NCBI GenBank assembly: GCA_023897205.1
Contig: JAHWDD010000002.1
Span: 2,046,001 to 2,110,000 of the forward strand
Direction of reading: 5' to 3'
Length of the DNA: 64,000 nucleotides
From: Exophiala sp. HKRS030
Lineage: Eukaryota; Ascomycota; Eurotiomycetes; Chaetothyriales; Herpotrichiellaceae
Positions 43,724-55,631 of the stretch are shown one piece after another. The notes beneath the pieces are model-generated. The model was given only the letters and a program-made list of their open reading frames with translations, ran no database searches and was not told the DNA's origin. The stretch's first letter is position 1. Each line of letters starts with the position of its first letter. A program made the position numbers and the translations under genes.

Positions 43724-45430
43724 ATGCCTCGTCCTCGCAAGTCGACTACAGGTCCGATCAAGCGTCGAACAAGGACTGGTTGCCAAAGCTGTCGCATCCG
43801 TAAGATAAAATGCGGAGAGGAGAAGCCCGTATGTGAGCAATGCAAGGCGAAGGGCTTGGAATGTGTCACTGCGACGGCGCTCAAGTGGGAGTCCGAATAT
43901 GTCTCCAAGGGCCTCAGTTTCGGACGAGCGGGTGTTTGGTCAAAAGATCGTGGGAGGACTGGCCAATTCTCGCTTTCGACAACGGATTTACCAAATGACC
44001 TGAGCATATGGTTACCCGTCCCTCGCGTGTTTCCATACAGTTTTGTCAACACTACCATCGACAATATACAGGAATTGCTGGACTACGATGACTACTTCGA
44101 GTTGATGCTCCACGATGCCCAGGTGGCAAACTCAGTGGCAGAGACAGAGCACGAAGAATCTACAAGCACTCCCTCTCTCAGTCCTTGGCTTACCACCCAA
44201 GAACTTGCACAGACAAACCATTCTATAACGCCACCACTCGATCTCCTTCCGAGTGTCAGATCCTGCGGTCCTACTGAGACAAACTTGTTGCTTTCGTACT
44301 ACGTACATAAGGTCTCCCCTTTGAGCATGGCAAGCCTCACCTCAGATTCACCATTGGTGTCCCTGCTAGTTCCATTTGCGATCAGTGGCTCTATGCTTAC
44401 AATGAACTCAATACTGGCATTGTCTGCTTGCCATCGATCCAGGAGTGACAGCAGCTATAAAGCAACGGCTTTACAGCTTGTCCATGGAGTCCTTCAGGAC
44501 CTTCGGGCTCGGCTCCGTGACTCGGAACCAAGCCAAGTCGCGATGAGTGCAGAAACCTTGGTCGTCATGGTACTACTATGCATGTTTGAGATTGCAAATG
44601 AAAGTGACAAACGATGGGTGATACACCTGAAGGGCGCAAGGGATCTGGTTCGGTTGCGCCGACAGATAACGCCTCAGAGCGTTTCCACACTGGAAGAGAG
44701 CCAAATCATCCACTTTTGTGAACGATTTTTTGCCTTTCAGGATGTCATCGGACGTACGGCATGCGGCGAAGATCCTGTCTTCGGAAGCGATTTCTGGGAA
44801 GATAATTCTGAGTGTGATCAGTGGTTGGGATGCTCTCCAGAGTTGGTCTCTGTGCTGAGCAAGATCACAGAGCTTGGACGTCAGGATCATAGTGTTCGCA
44901 ACACGCCCGGATATCATGCCACGACTGCCGCATTGGAGACACGACTGAGCAATCTCAAGCAACAGATCTGGGATATTGATGACGATGTTCTTCCTCAAGC
45001 CGCTGAACTGAAGAGGTTAGCTGCAGAATTATATCTACAGTGTCTTCTGAATGGTGCCGGACCCTCAATGCCTTGGGTTTCGGCTCAAGTAGATAAGATA
45101 CTGAGCCTGGTGGATGTCCTGCTAGAACGCCAAGTGGTTGCAGGCATAACCTGGCCATTATTCGTCGCCGCTGTACAGCTCGAACTGGATCGACCTTTCC
45201 GAGAACCGCACTATCTCAGCACTGCACCAACATATGCTCGCCCATTTGTTCTATATGCTTTGGAGCGGCTTAGTGACTCCATGGCCAACGTCACCCGTAC
45301 ACGGGCAGTGATCGAAAAGATCTGGCAAGCGAGAGATCTTCAGCATATCTCGGATTACGTGCGGGATACACAGAAGAATGATTGGGAGCATTTTGTTGCT
45401 CCGCTCTGCGGTAACATGTCACTTGCATAG
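43724..45430 (+). CDS. Zn2Cys6 transcription factor
   Basis: Single exon, 568 aa. The binuclear zinc cluster lies at residues 20-47 with cysteines C20, C23, C30, C37, C40 and C47 in a CX2CX6CX6CX2CX6C pattern, preceded by a basic arm (IKRRTRTG). It is of the type found in regulators of small metabolic clusters in fungi. The rest is a helical fungal-TF-like region with SLSMASLTSDSPLVSLLVPF-like middle homology and ETLVVMVLLCMFEIANESD, as in the DUF3468 class of C6 regulators. It acts in the nucleus; targets are unknown. Neighbours are the decayed oxygenase and transporter upstream and an intact MFS transporter downstream, which suggests a former pathway-specific regulator. That role is inference. 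Confidence 0.9.
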   Translation: MPRPRKSTTGPIKRRTRTGCQSCRIRKIKCGEEKPVCEQCKAKGLECVTATALKWESEYVSKGLSFGRAGVWSKDRGRTGQFSLSTTDLPNDLSIWLPVPRVFPYSFVNTTIDNIQELLDYDDYFELMLHDAQVANSVAETEHEESTSTPSLSPWLTTQELAQTNHSITPPLDLLPSVRSCGPTETNLLLSYYVHKVSPLSMASLTSDSPLVSLLVPFAISGSMLTMNSILALSACHRSRSDSSYKATALQLVHGVLQDLRARLRDSEPSQVAMSAETLVVMVLLCMFEIANESDKRWVIHLKGARDLVRLRRQITPQSVSTLEESQIIHFCERFFAFQDVIGRTACGEDPVFGSDFWEDNSECDQWLGCSPELVSVLSKITELGRQDHSVRNTPGYHATTAALETRLSNLKQQIWDIDDDVLPQAAELKRLAAELYLQCLLNGAGPSMPWVSAQVDKILSLVDVLLERQVVAGITWPLFVAAVQLELDRPFREPHYLSTAPTYARPFVLYALERLSDSMANVTRTRAVIEKIWQARDLQHISDYVRDTQKNDWEHFVAPLCGNMSLA

Positions 45431-46094
45431 AAGGCGACGACCACCAGTGCAACAAAATCTCCTTCCACTGGTTATTTCAAATTATGTAAAATACTTTTTA
45501 TTCGCAAAGAAGCTTACGACCACTAGCGCAACAAAATATCTTTCGGCTAATCACTCCAAACATTGTCTATATTGCGCACCAGTATAGCACGAAGACGAAG
45601 CCAAAGACAAAGAGCCCTAAAGATTTTGACTACAACTGAGAAGAGTAACCGAAATGGACTTGTGGGATGGTGGCAGCAACACGCTAATCTCCGTCCCTCA
45701 AAATTCATTCGTTGTGTTAACACTTCTAGACCGTTGCCACCACCACGATAAGCAAGCCTAACGAACATGCCGGTGGTCATCCGTATCTGACCATTGGGGT
45801 AACCGGACCAATCGTCCGTTGCAGAGGAGCCCGTACTACGGTTCGAAATCGGCCCATGCAAGGAATATGATTCGTTCACGCTTCGACCTTCTGTTGAAGT
45901 GGGTCGAGTCAAGCATCATCCCCTTGGGGGGTTTGGTCTAATACCGGAAACTCCCCGCATTTGATATCAATCACCGGTGATAGAGTCTATGGCTCCCGTC
46001 AAAGACGAGATATAAGAGGGTTCGTGTGCCTCTGGATCGCCATGTGTCTTCTCTCACCCTCTTCAATCCTTGTCTTTGAGAAAGGCGCGTAACA
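45431..46094. other. Intergenic region upstream of MFS transporter
   Basis: About 660 bp. Near 45437 and 45520 the text CGACCACNAGNGCAACAAAATNTC occurs twice, 83 bp apart, as a short direct repeat. TATAAG is at 46011-46016. No gene is recognised. Confidence 0.5.
46011..46016 (+). promoter_or_regulatory. Candidate TATA box of the MFS transporter gene
   Basis: TATAAG (in GATATAAGAGG) about 85 bp before the ATG at 46095. Sequence prediction only. Confidence 0.4.
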
Positions 46095-47852
46095 ATGACG
46101 GCAGACGTGTATGATCTGAATGTGCCTGGCACAGAACAACTTGTGGATGGTATGTACCTTCTGGTCGTGCCTCTGACTGGAATACCCATCTAGATGGCTA
46201 ACCCTGTCTGCAGTCAATCATGACCTTCAAGCTGTCCATGCCGGAGGATCAAGTGACATCGTCTTGATACCTCAACCTACCAATGCGGGTGCTGATCCTT
46301 TGCGCTGGAACCGTTTTAAGAAGTACTATCAACTCTTCTTGCTCGCTCTGTACGCCTGTGCCTTCTCCTACGGAGAGAACACCCTCGGTGCTGCGTGGAC
46401 CACAGTATCTAGTGACACTGGAGTGTCTCTGACGAACATGAATGGAGGTTCGGCGTTGAACTATCTCCTTCTTGGATTTGTCAACATCTTTTGGATACCC
46501 ACCGCCATGAAGATCGGTCGCCGACCTGTCTTTCTGGCGTCCACAGCCATCTGCATGTGTGCAGGTATCTGGCTTGGGAAATTCAACGGCACGGCATCTT
46601 ATATGCTTGCCCAGGTCCTGAACGGCGTCGGAACTGCCGCGTACCAAGCCGTCATTCAGTTGAGCGTATTCGACATGTTCTATACCCATCAACGTGGACG
46701 AATGTTGAGCTTCTACTTGTTTGGACAACAACTAGGCTCGATCCTTGGTCTGATCACTGGTGGAAGCATCGCCGATAATCTAAATTGGAGATGGTCACAG
46801 TATATAGTGGCCTGTATCAATGCGGGTGTCTTGGTCCTCCTCTTCCTCACATTCGAGGAGACCTTGTTCCCGAGGTTTCTGTTCGGTAGCATCAACGGCG
46901 GTGTGGCTAGGACCGGAGAGCCTGTTTCGACCGTGGCCAATGCCAAAGACGTCGAGAACACCCTGACAAGGACCGAAAGCCCGAGCGAGCCAGAAGTCGA
47001 CAATGCATTGGCGCCTCAATTCCCCAAACGGACCTACCTGCAGAAGTTGAAGCCGTGGGTCTATTTCCCCGAGGACAGGACGAGCTACTGGCAATACTTC
47101 CGCCGACCTTTCCTGCTGTTCACGTTCCCCAACGTCGTCATCGCCGGTGTCATTTTTGCCTTCGGCTGTACGGCGGGTATCGTGTCGTTCAACACCATCT
47201 CGGAAATCATGACGGAGCCACCGTACAACTGGTCGACCACGTCGACCGGGTTGATCTTCCTTGCGGCGCTCGTGGGCAACTTCGTCGGCTGGGCGACAGG
47301 TGTCCTCAGTGACCACATTGTCATTTTCCTGGCTCGCCGGAACAATGGTGTCAAAGAACCGGAAATGAGACTGTGGACACTGTGTTTCTCCTTCGTGTAC
47401 GCCGCGGTCGGCTACCAACTGTACGGATGGGGTGCCAACGGCGGCTTGCATTGGATGACGGTCGCCTTTGGGGTGGGTAGTATGATTGCGCATCAAGTGT
47501 CGGCCTGCTCGATTGCCACGGCGTATGCCATGGAGTGTTTCCCCGGGGTAAGTTGTCGGAGGACCTATGCGTTGTTGTGTGGTTCGGGCATACTAACGCA
47601 CTTGTTCTGTAGATTGCCGGAGAACTGGTCGTCGTGTTGGCCATCTGTTCGTCGTGCATCAACTTTGCCATCTCGTACTCTGTCCAGCCGTTCATCAACG
47701 CCACCAACTACGGATACACGTTCCTGTTTTTCGGCCTTTGTGTGCTGTGCTCGATGCTGGCTGCTATCCCGACTTATATGTATGGCAAGGCATGGCGACG
47801 AAACGCGGCACCCAAATGGAGAAGATGGTTGGCCGAGAGAGAGCTACAATAG
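46095..47852 (+). CDS. MFS transporter (DHA1/Hol1-like)
   Basis: Three exons, 46095-46149, 46214-47547 and 47613-47852, all GT-AG; 542 aa with about 12 membrane helices. The first short exon (MTADVYDLNVPGTEQLVD) joins in phase 1. The MFS motif between helices 2 and 3 reads MKIGRRPVFLAST, and helix 4-5 text is VFDMFYTHQRGRMLSFYLFG; SIADNLNWRWSQYIVA follows. This pattern resembles the Hol1-like branch of drug/proton antiporters in moulds. A hydrophilic central loop covers about residues 215-270. The final exon ends KWRRWLAERELQ. It probably exports or imports a small organic cation or metabolite; substrate unknown. Confidence 0.9.
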
Positions 47853-48394
47853 GTCTTGTTGTGGGTGCAATAGGCTGGCTATAAGGGGCTCAAGGAGGAG
47901 GGTTTCGTCTGTTGTGTCAAAGCCAGGTCATAATGTGCATACCGAAGGAGACTCATCTTGTACTGGTCGGCAACTCAGGTACGGCAAGATAAGCAGGAAG
48001 TGAAGAATCTGTAGTATCTATTTCAATAGGATCAGTTGTCAGTATGCCAGTTCATCTTTCTGCTTAAAGCGGCGACCGCTCGATCGGGTCTTGACGGTTC
48101 GCGGGGAGAATAAACCAAGGTAATTAATTACGCTCGTATGTACACCACATCCCACATCTACCACCTAGTGATTGAGTCAGTAAGCCATCACAATCTTCTC
48201 TATTATTCTCGTCGACATATCTTCGCCTTGCTTTTGTTTGACCCAAAAGTGTCCAAAAAGTCATTTTCCTTTCCTCCGCCCTCACCGGACGATCCCGTTC
48301 CATTTTGATCTCGTTGCAACAGACCCCTCCTCCCTCCGAGACATCTCTCCCCATCTTACGAGCCACGTCCCCCTTTTCTTTCCTCGGCGCCACA
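47853..48394. other. Intergenic region
   Basis: About 540 bp between two plus-strand genes. It likely holds a 3' UTR and the riboflavin synthase promoter, with a long pyrimidine-rich leader from 48240 to 48394. Confidence 0.5.
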
Positions 48395-49117
48395 ATGTTC
48401 ACGGGTCTAGTAGAGACGGTCGGGACCGTCACGTCCCTGACGACACTCGACCCTTCGACCTCGGGCGGCAACGGCACCTCCCTGACCATCTCCGACTGCT
48501 CCTCCATCCTCTCCGACGCGGCCCTGGGCGACTCCATAAGCGTCAACGGCACCTGCCTGACCGTCACCGAGTTCGACGGACAAAGCTTCAAGGTCGGCGT
48601 GGCCCCCGAGACACTCCGGAGGACGAACCTGGGGGACCTCACCACGGGGAGTCCCGTGAACCTCGAGAGGGCCGTCTCCGCGACCACGAGGATGGGAGGG
48701 CACTTTGTCCAAGGTCACGTCGACACGGTGGCCACGGTGACGTCGGTGACGCCCGACGGGAACGCCCTGACCTTCCGATTGAGTCCGAGGGAGAAGAGCG
48801 TGCTGAGGTACATTGTGGAAAAGGGTTACATCACTCTCGACGGCGCCAGTTTGACCATAACCAGGGTGGACGACGGTCAGGGTTGGTTCGAGGTCATGTT
48901 GATCGCCTACACCCAGGAAAGGGTGGTCATGGCCAAGAAGCAAGCCGGGGACGGCGTCAACGTCGAGATCGACATTGTAGGGAAACTCGTCGAGAAGAGC
49001 GTAGTGGGTTACTTCGAGGGGACGGTGGGGAAGGAAGGGGCGCCGGCGATGCTGGAAAAGATCGTCGGGAGACTGGTCGAAGAGAAGATGGCGTCTTTGA
49101 AGGGACACCAGTCGTGA
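48395..49117 (+). CDS. RIB5: Riboflavin synthase (alpha subunit)
   Basis: Single exon, 240 aa. It dismutates two molecules of 6,7-dimethyl-8-ribityllumazine into riboflavin and the pyrimidine precursor, the last step of vitamin B2 synthesis. Two lumazine-binding repeats are visible: MFTGLVETVGTV with DSISVNGTCLTVTEF in the first, and GGHFVQGHVDTVATV with YITLDGASLTITRVDD in the second. The family-invariant N-terminal MFTG(L/I)VE starts exactly at the ATG at 48395; upstream in-frame text begins with TTG. The C-terminal helix (AMLEKIVGRLVEEKM) serves trimer formation. Length matches fungal homologues (about 235-245 aa). No other riboflavin gene is adjacent. G+C-rich codon use, with a long antisense shadow frame. 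Confidence 0.96.
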   Translation: MFTGLVETVGTVTSLTTLDPSTSGGNGTSLTISDCSSILSDAALGDSISVNGTCLTVTEFDGQSFKVGVAPETLRRTNLGDLTTGSPVNLERAVSATTRMGGHFVQGHVDTVATVTSVTPDGNALTFRLSPREKSVLRYIVEKGYITLDGASLTITRVDDGQGWFEVMLIAYTQERVVMAKKQAGDGVNVEIDIVGKLVEKSVVGYFEGTVGKEGAPAMLEKIVGRLVEEKMASLKGHQS

Positions 49118-49785
49118 CCGTGGGGGCACGGCCAAGGACGAGAAGATGTTTCGTTGTCGAATACTCGATCATACGCACCCCATCCGCAAAGCCATTTCGG
49201 CATTTTTTCCCCCTGGTTGGTCGGCTGACTGGCCGACTTTGAGTACTTGGGTCACCCCCTTCCTGTCTCAAAATCCCCTCCGCTGTGTCCTTGTATGCCG
49301 AGGCACGTTAGAAAGAAAAAGGAGTCCACCGGAACACAAGAATGCATGTCGAGCAAGCGAGTTTGGCTGATCAACATCACCGGACATGATTTGATTGTTG
49401 TCGTTTCCAACCCGTGGCGTGGCATTGGCGCAGCGTTGACGTGAGGGAACAAGGGGGGAAATGGTTTTATGGATCCAAAGAACTTTTGCATTCCAATCCC
49501 CAAAGGTTCAGCCTGGTCTCCATTCATATTGTCATGTCGTTTGACCAAAATGACAAAAGGGAAAAGCGGAAACGATGAACGGAAATACTCAGAACACTTG
49601 GGACCCGGAGAGCTCCGCCGAGTACAGGAACAGGGGGCAGGAGCAAGAGCAGCCATTTTGGGTTTTTCTTTCCATCAATATTCATCCCAGGCGTTCACCT
49701 AGAGCCATCAGGATGTTGTATAAGTGTATGTGTTTGGTCTCATGTATGTACATGTATAATGTCCAATTTCCCCACTGTCGTGACA
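49118..49785. other. Intergenic region between convergent genes
   Basis: About 670 bp between the ends of riboflavin synthase (plus) and the CoA-transferase (minus). No gene is recognised. Confidence 0.5.
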
Positions 49786-51731
49786 TCAGGCGACAACCCC
49801 CGAAGCCTTCAACCTTTCAACCTCTTGCCCGTCCATGCCCAGCACTTCCGTCAAGACGTGCTCCGTGTGCTGGCCCAACGTGGGCGGCGCGGTCCTCACC
49901 CCGGTCTTGCTCTCCGAGTACTTGACGGGCGGACTGACGAGTTTGATCTGACCACAAGCGTCGTGGTCGACCTCGGTCACCATCCCCCGGGCGCGGACGT
50001 GGGGGTGGTCCAGGGTGTCCTTGACGTCGTTGATGGCGGCGTACGGCATCCCGCTCCCCTCGAGAATCTCCAACCACTCGGCCGTCGATTTCTCGGTGGT
50101 GAGGTCCTCGATCATCCGCTCCAGGACGTCGCGGTGCTGGACCCGCACGTCGTTGGTCACGAAGCGAGGGTCCGACTTCCACTCCGGCCGGCCCAGTTTG
50201 TCGCAGATGATCCCAAACAGCCGGTCGTTGCCGCCGCCCAGCATGATGTCGCCGTCGCGGGTCTTGAAGCCCTTGTACGGCACGATGGACGGGTGCGCCG
50301 TGCCCCACCTCCCGCCGTCGCGCTGCCCGCTGATCAGGACGCTGCTGGCGATGTTGGCCAGGGTCGCCACCTGGCAGTCGGAGAGGGCCACGTCGAGGTG
50401 CTGGCCGGCGTCGGTGCGTTGTCGAGCCAACAGGGACGCCATGATGGCGTTGCACGTGTACAGTCCCGTGGTGAGGTCGGTGACGGCGACGCCGACCTTG
50501 ACGGGCGATCCGTTTCGTTCTCCCGTGATGTGCATCAGGCCCATTTCCGCCTCGACCATGACGTCGTAACCGGCACGAGACGAGTGGGGACCCGTTTGGC
50601 CGTACCCGGTGATGGAGGCGTAGATTAAACTATTTGATCGGGGGTTAGACGAGGACGTGAAGAATACTAGACACGATAGATACGAGAGGTGTATGGGGCG
50701 TTTGGGGACAGGACGAGCATCTCACCGAGGGTTGATTTTACGTAGAGATTCATAGTCGAGTTTGTACTTTTTCAAAGATCCTATACGACGAAACGGTTAA
50801 ATTGATACGGTCAGAAAAAAGATCGGGTTGGGCTGTCAGTCGAACGAGTGAGAGAACGGGGGATGGAGAGTGGGTATGCAGCATATATTAAGAACAACAC
50901 ATTGCTTCATACCTGGAATATAATTCTCCACGAGAACATCAGAAGTTTTTGCTAATTCATGAAGAATCTTGACACCATCTGGATGTTGAAATGAAAGACC
51001 GACTGATTTTTTATTTCGATTGACCTGACGCCCCGTAAAGACACATAAAGGATTTTAGTTTGTGGTCTTGAGAAAGTAAGAAAATAGTAGACAGAGACAA
51101 CTTACGCCGATGAAATACGCAGATTCTCCTGCCTTGCCTCCTTTTGCTGTAGCGAGACATCGACACGTGTGAGCTTGTGATTACAGTCACATCTCAAGGC
51201 GACATGACTGTCATACGTACCTCCATCCTTGTACTTTGCAAAAGGTGGACCCCAAGCACGAGTATCATCACCTCTCGTAGGATGTTCAATCTTGATCACT
51301 TCGGCTCTGATGAAAGTGGTCAGTGAGATGATTGCTCGTCGTCATAAAGTTCGTCCGTCCGATGACACCACGGGGATACGTAGGTATACCTAGGTATAGT
51401 CTTTCCAGAAATCGAATGTCTCAGGATAAAGGTATCGAGGTAGGTACTTACCCCAAGTCACCCAGTATTTGAGTACAATATGGCTGATTCATAGTCATTA
51501 GTTATCGACGTGGACATTTGCAACTTGGTGTGAGGGTTACAAACTCACTCCTGCCAATACTCTAGTCATGTCAAGTACACGTATACCTTCCAACGGTGCG
51601 ACTTTGGTCGTTGTCGTTGCTGAGGTCGCCGAAGCAAAACATCTTCTCCGCACGCTGGTCGTCGACCTCGAAACAAAGGACTGACAGTTTCCCCCTCGTA
51701 GTAAGAGTACCGTCGCTCTGCTTGGTGCCAT
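49786..51731 (-). CDS. Family III (CaiB/BaiF) acyl-CoA transferase, probably mitochondrial
   Basis: Seven exons on the minus strand: 51731-51549, 51483-51452, 51306-51221, 51146-51106, 51024-50913, 50780-50726 and 50629-49786; 450 aa. All six introns are GT-AG and all phases agree. The N-terminus is basic and Ser/Thr-rich (RSTTSVRRRCFASATS), a likely mitochondrial signal. It is followed by PLEGIRVLDMTRVLAGPYCT, AEVIKIEHPTRGDDTRAWGP, SAYFIGVNRNKKSVG, YASITGYGQTGPHSSRAGYD and MHITGERNGSPVKVG, hallmarks of family III transferases such as human SUGCT (glutarate) and formyl-CoA:oxalate transferases. It moves CoA between carboxylic acids via an aspartyl intermediate. The upstream extension starts with TTG, so ATG 51731 is used. 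Confidence 0.93.
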
Positions 51732-52187
51732 TTTTGGGGGGGGTTTTGACAAATGACGTTTTTGGGGGCAAAGGAGAAGAACTGGATGAAAAAGAAAAGA
51801 ACAATAAACAAAATGTTTTGTCTCTTCAATCCTTCATCTTTTCCAATAGAAGAAAGAAAGAGGTGAGTTTACTCCGTATCTCAAGTAGCCGACGGTCGGA
51901 TTTGCCGAAAGAGAAATTCGGGGTCACCTACGAAGCAATACTGGTACCAACCTCTTGCCAAGCGCCCAACTTTATAGGCGTAAGAATGTATTAATACCTA
52001 AAAAAGAGGTACTGTAGGGAGTGTCGGCAAGATGCGATTCATGAACCTGTCCAGGTATCGGCTAGATACTATTTATCAAATTCAAGAGTATCACTGTACG
52101 ACTCCAAAGGTCAGTTGTAGGTAGTGCTACATGTAACGAGTGAATAACAAGACATGGAATTATTATCCTCATCTTTCCAGCAATTCA

Positions 52188-52225
<38 letters not shown>

Positions 52226-53772
52226 CGATCTCGTTCTTCTGTCACCCACTACGAGGCAACTGAACACCACAAGGCAACTAGAAACAGAAACATGTTCGCG
52301 CAGCGGCCATGCAATTCAGATACACCTCTTTTCTCTCTCTCTCTTTTTTTTTAATTATTGTAAACAAGAAACCAAAAAAAGAAAAGAATTACTCAATCTG
52401 GAATTCCCCCATCACCGCCTCTTTCACAAAACTCAACTTTTACCCATGACTACTCTGTATAGGGACGTTTCCAAAAAGGAAGGACTTCCCAGCAGCAAAA
52501 CCAAACACAAACCCCCGAAATGCATGCAATAATCGAATGCCTCATCCAATCAACTTCCCTTATTTTCCAGGGTGACTCTTCTGTTTCTTTTCGGAGTCAA
52601 TGCCCAAGGCAAACCAAGGCAAGGCAAAAATTAGTCCGTAATGTACTCCATAGATCGACAAGGCATACTCCGTACACACATCCCTATCTACATACCTACC
52701 CTTGGGTACCCCCTACACGTCTGTAACAGACTCCGGAGGTATGACGGAAACAACGTGGCCAAAAGGAAGGGGTCCGCTCTACATCGTACTCTTACCACCG
52801 CTGGACGATCCCATTCCTGCAGGGTATACGGAGTCCGACCTACCCTTGAAAGGTGAGGGTCGGCAAGTACTCGGTACGGCTGATGACGAGGCTGACCCAT
52901 GTCAAGCGCATGGGAGAATTTCCATCAATGAGAAGATCGCAAAAGGAACTTTTGGGAACACGCAATCGGGGTTGTTCAGTCAACTAACTGACCGCTTCAT
53001 TCTGCGCCTTCTATCTTCTCGTCTATTCCCCCCCCCTCCAATTGACACTCCCATCAACACTTTGGCACCCAACTCTTGACTCGTTCTCAAGTCTTTCCCA
53101 CTCCCTTTCCCGCCATTTCTCTCGTCTATTGTACAGACTAAAAGTTACAAAACCAGGTCCTCCCGCCAATGACAGATCTTCTTGACAGGCGTAACACACA
53201 TGCAAGCGCAAAAAAAAACAAGCCGGGGACAAAGCCTCCGCGAGGTATCTTGGACCAAATGACCTCCCAATAATGATTTGCCAAACCAAAAAAAAAGAAA
53301 GCACACAAGCGACAAATGGCAAATGCAGAACCAAACAGTGGAGAAAAGACGACATACCCGAGAGAGAGGGAGAAACAAAAATACAGCAAGAACCCAGAGA
53401 TCGCCTCCCACATGTTTTGCGCCATCCCATCCCATCCAATCCCATTCCAATCCCTGTCCAACACCTTTCTTTTTTTTTGACCTTTTGTCAAATGACATGG
53501 CAGCGGTTGGTCTCTAAATGACCTCATAATACAATCAGTCACAGCTCGCGCTGCTTATAAATTCTTTTGGAAAGGAAAAAAAATCCAAGGAAATGCTCAG
53601 CAATGCCGGGGAGCCACACATGACCAATGCACACCGAGGCGGTGTTCTTGGGCACTGTAGTCGGGACAAGTCGCCAATGAGATGAGACGTTTTGTTCCAA
53701 GCCGTGGCTCGCGCGGATTCATGCATATCAGAACTCCGCAAGGCCCAGTGAGAAAAGGGGAGACGCGGAACA
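51732..53772. other. Long intergenic region with CT microsatellite
   Basis: About 2 kb between the CoA-transferase start and the end of the next MFS gene, both minus. It contains TACCTAGGTA-free but TACTCCGTAC-bearing text (51870-51878, 52665-52674), the CT repeat at 52194 and A-rich or T-rich runs. Several frames of 70-140 aa are low-complexity (Phe/Ser-rich or Lys/Asn-rich) and not credible genes. Confidence 0.45.
52194..52222. repeat. (CT)n microsatellite
   Basis: An uninterrupted run of TC/CT dinucleotides, 29 bases, followed by further pyrimidine-rich text. A second shorter (CT) run followed by T9 is near 52332-52352. Confidence 0.9.
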
Positions 53773-55631
53773 TCATTGCTTAGTCTCGCCTTCGACATCC
53801 CGTGTCGTTGTTTTCGTCAGGTCCAGTTCGTCAATCAAGACGATGTTGTCGTTTCGTACACCGCAGTCCTCGTTGGCCTCGACGGCCGCGGAGTGCAGGA
53901 GGGGCTCGCAGCTATTTTGCTCCTCCCCCTCTGCCGGGCGATCCATGCGCCCTTCCGAGTCTTCCATCCAGAAGCTCTCCAGCGCTCCGATGGCACAGAC
54001 TATGCCGCAAGCCCACCAGGCGAACCCGTTGTAGCCAGCTTTCAGTCCAGCTGAGTGTATCAACCCGGTCACAATCGGCCCAAAGGCTCGAGCGAAGCAG
54101 GCCGCCGAGGCGGCCGAGCCGTTGATGCTGCCAAGGACCGACTTCGAAGGCACGGCGTTGGCCAAGAGGATGGCGTTGGAGGGAAAAGAAATTGCGTGAA
54201 ACGTCATTTTCGTCATCAGGCACAAATAGATGCCTGCTTTCTGCAGGTGCTCGGGAAGGAGGACAAGGTAAGGGACGGCCAGGTAAAGCAGCGGCCACAC
54301 CGTCATGACCAGCCGGTAGGCGCGAAGATTACCCAGTCGTCGTACGACAAACGGAAAGAGCCAAACTTGTGCAAACATGGTGTAGCAGCCTTGGACTGCC
54401 AGCATGAAACCAATGGCTTGCGTCGAAAGGCCGAAACCACCGGAAAATTTGAAAGGTAACACCGGCGCCGTTTGCATTTTTTCTTCGCTGAGAAATGTGG
54501 GCATCAAGGCGTCGAAAGACACACTGTGGCTGTGTCGAGTTAGTAACAAATATCTTGCAGAGGCCTCTGAGCACTTACTAGGCCAAGATGGCGTATCCCA
54601 AAATGATCAGGACCACATGTTTGTTGTACTTCTTCACCATGCCGAGTTGCTCCTTTTCCATCAACATTGCCAACTCCGAGTCCACCGCCTCTGAGGGCGT
54701 GGACTTGAGGAGAGGGGAATGTTCCGTGCTGCGATATCCAGGCGGAGGTTCAATGACGCAAAGGTCTTCATCTTCCTCCGCATCCGCATAGCCGTAGGCG
54801 GTGTAGCTGTGCGACCTACGCTTCCCAAACAGCCATTGTCCGAGCTCCGTGCCCCAGTCACGTTGCCCCTTCAGCGCCGTATGCGTCTCTTCCAAGAACA
54901 GCGTGCCGAACACCATGCCAATGCATAGAATGATGACGCACACGAGGTTTGGCAACAGGAAAGGATACGTATCCCATAGGCTGCCTCGGGGAAACAGAGA
55001 CGAATGAGATTCGCAAGGCATGGCCAAGGCCCCGCCCATGGCTGGGCCAATGATGGAGCCGACACTCCAAACGAATGGCATGATCGAGTACGCGCGAGGC
55101 TGATGCTCCTTTTTCGTAACCAATTCAGCCACCGTGGTTTGGAGAACTCCAGAGTTGCCGTTCAAGAGTCCTCCGATGGCTCGTGCCAGGATGGCTGCGG
55201 GCAGTGACCGGGCAAAGCCAAACGAGATCATGCTGAGGGCCGTCCCAAAGAGGCCCATGATCAGTACTGGCTTTCGGCCGACCTTGTCGCTGACCGAGCC
55301 CCAAAGAGTGCCCGTCGAGAATTCGGCGAACGCGAAAGCAGTGATGAGCATGCCGGCGTAGACAGAGATGCGCGTCTCATCCTGGGTAATGTTGAATGAT
55401 TCGACCATGCGGTAAGCATAGGGAAAAGTTGACATGAAAGCTATTGGTTCGCAGAGGCGACATAATGCTGTTTGGTGTGCGTTAGCTAACATAGATTTCG
55501 GGAGAGCATACCATTTTGGGATGGCTGCGAGATGACGTACCGAGGATGAATAACTGTTTACTCGGAAAATTGTCGTGGGCGTCGCTGGAAGCACGTTCAC
55601 GAAGGAAAACACTTGCGAAAACGGTAGGCAT
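53773..55631 (-). CDS. MFS transporter (TetA/Zif-like, YCR023C class)
   Basis: Three exons on the minus strand, 55631-55541, 55467-54579 and 54529-53773, all GT-AG; 578 aa, about 12 helices. The first junction gives FILALCRLCEPIAFMSTFPY and the second ILAYHSVSFDALMPTFLSE. Family motifs are WGSVSDKVGRKPVLIMGLFG between helices 2 and 3 and ARAIGGLLNGNSGVLQTTVA in helix 4, followed by VTKKEHQPRAYSIMPFVWSV. This group of fungal transporters resembles yeast YCR023C; many are of unknown substrate and sit in vacuole or plasma membrane. The central loop (about 265-320) and C-terminal tail (about 510-578) are acidic. The upstream frame continuing to 55717 is intronic read-through and not used. Confidence 0.92.

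Noticed and set aside
36517..47852. Secondary-metabolite gene cluster
   Set aside because: Regulator, transporters, an oxidoreductase and an oxygenase relic are present, but there is no backbone synthase (PKS, NRPS, terpene cyclase) and the oxygenase is dead.
48407..49135. Minus-strand open frame of 242 codons
   Set aside because: Antisense shadow of riboflavin synthase; Arg/His/Pro-rich with no family resemblance.
53023..53542. Overlapping minus-strand frames of 117-140 codons
   Set aside because: Phe/Leu/Cys-rich translations of A-rich and T-rich low-complexity DNA; no family resemblance.
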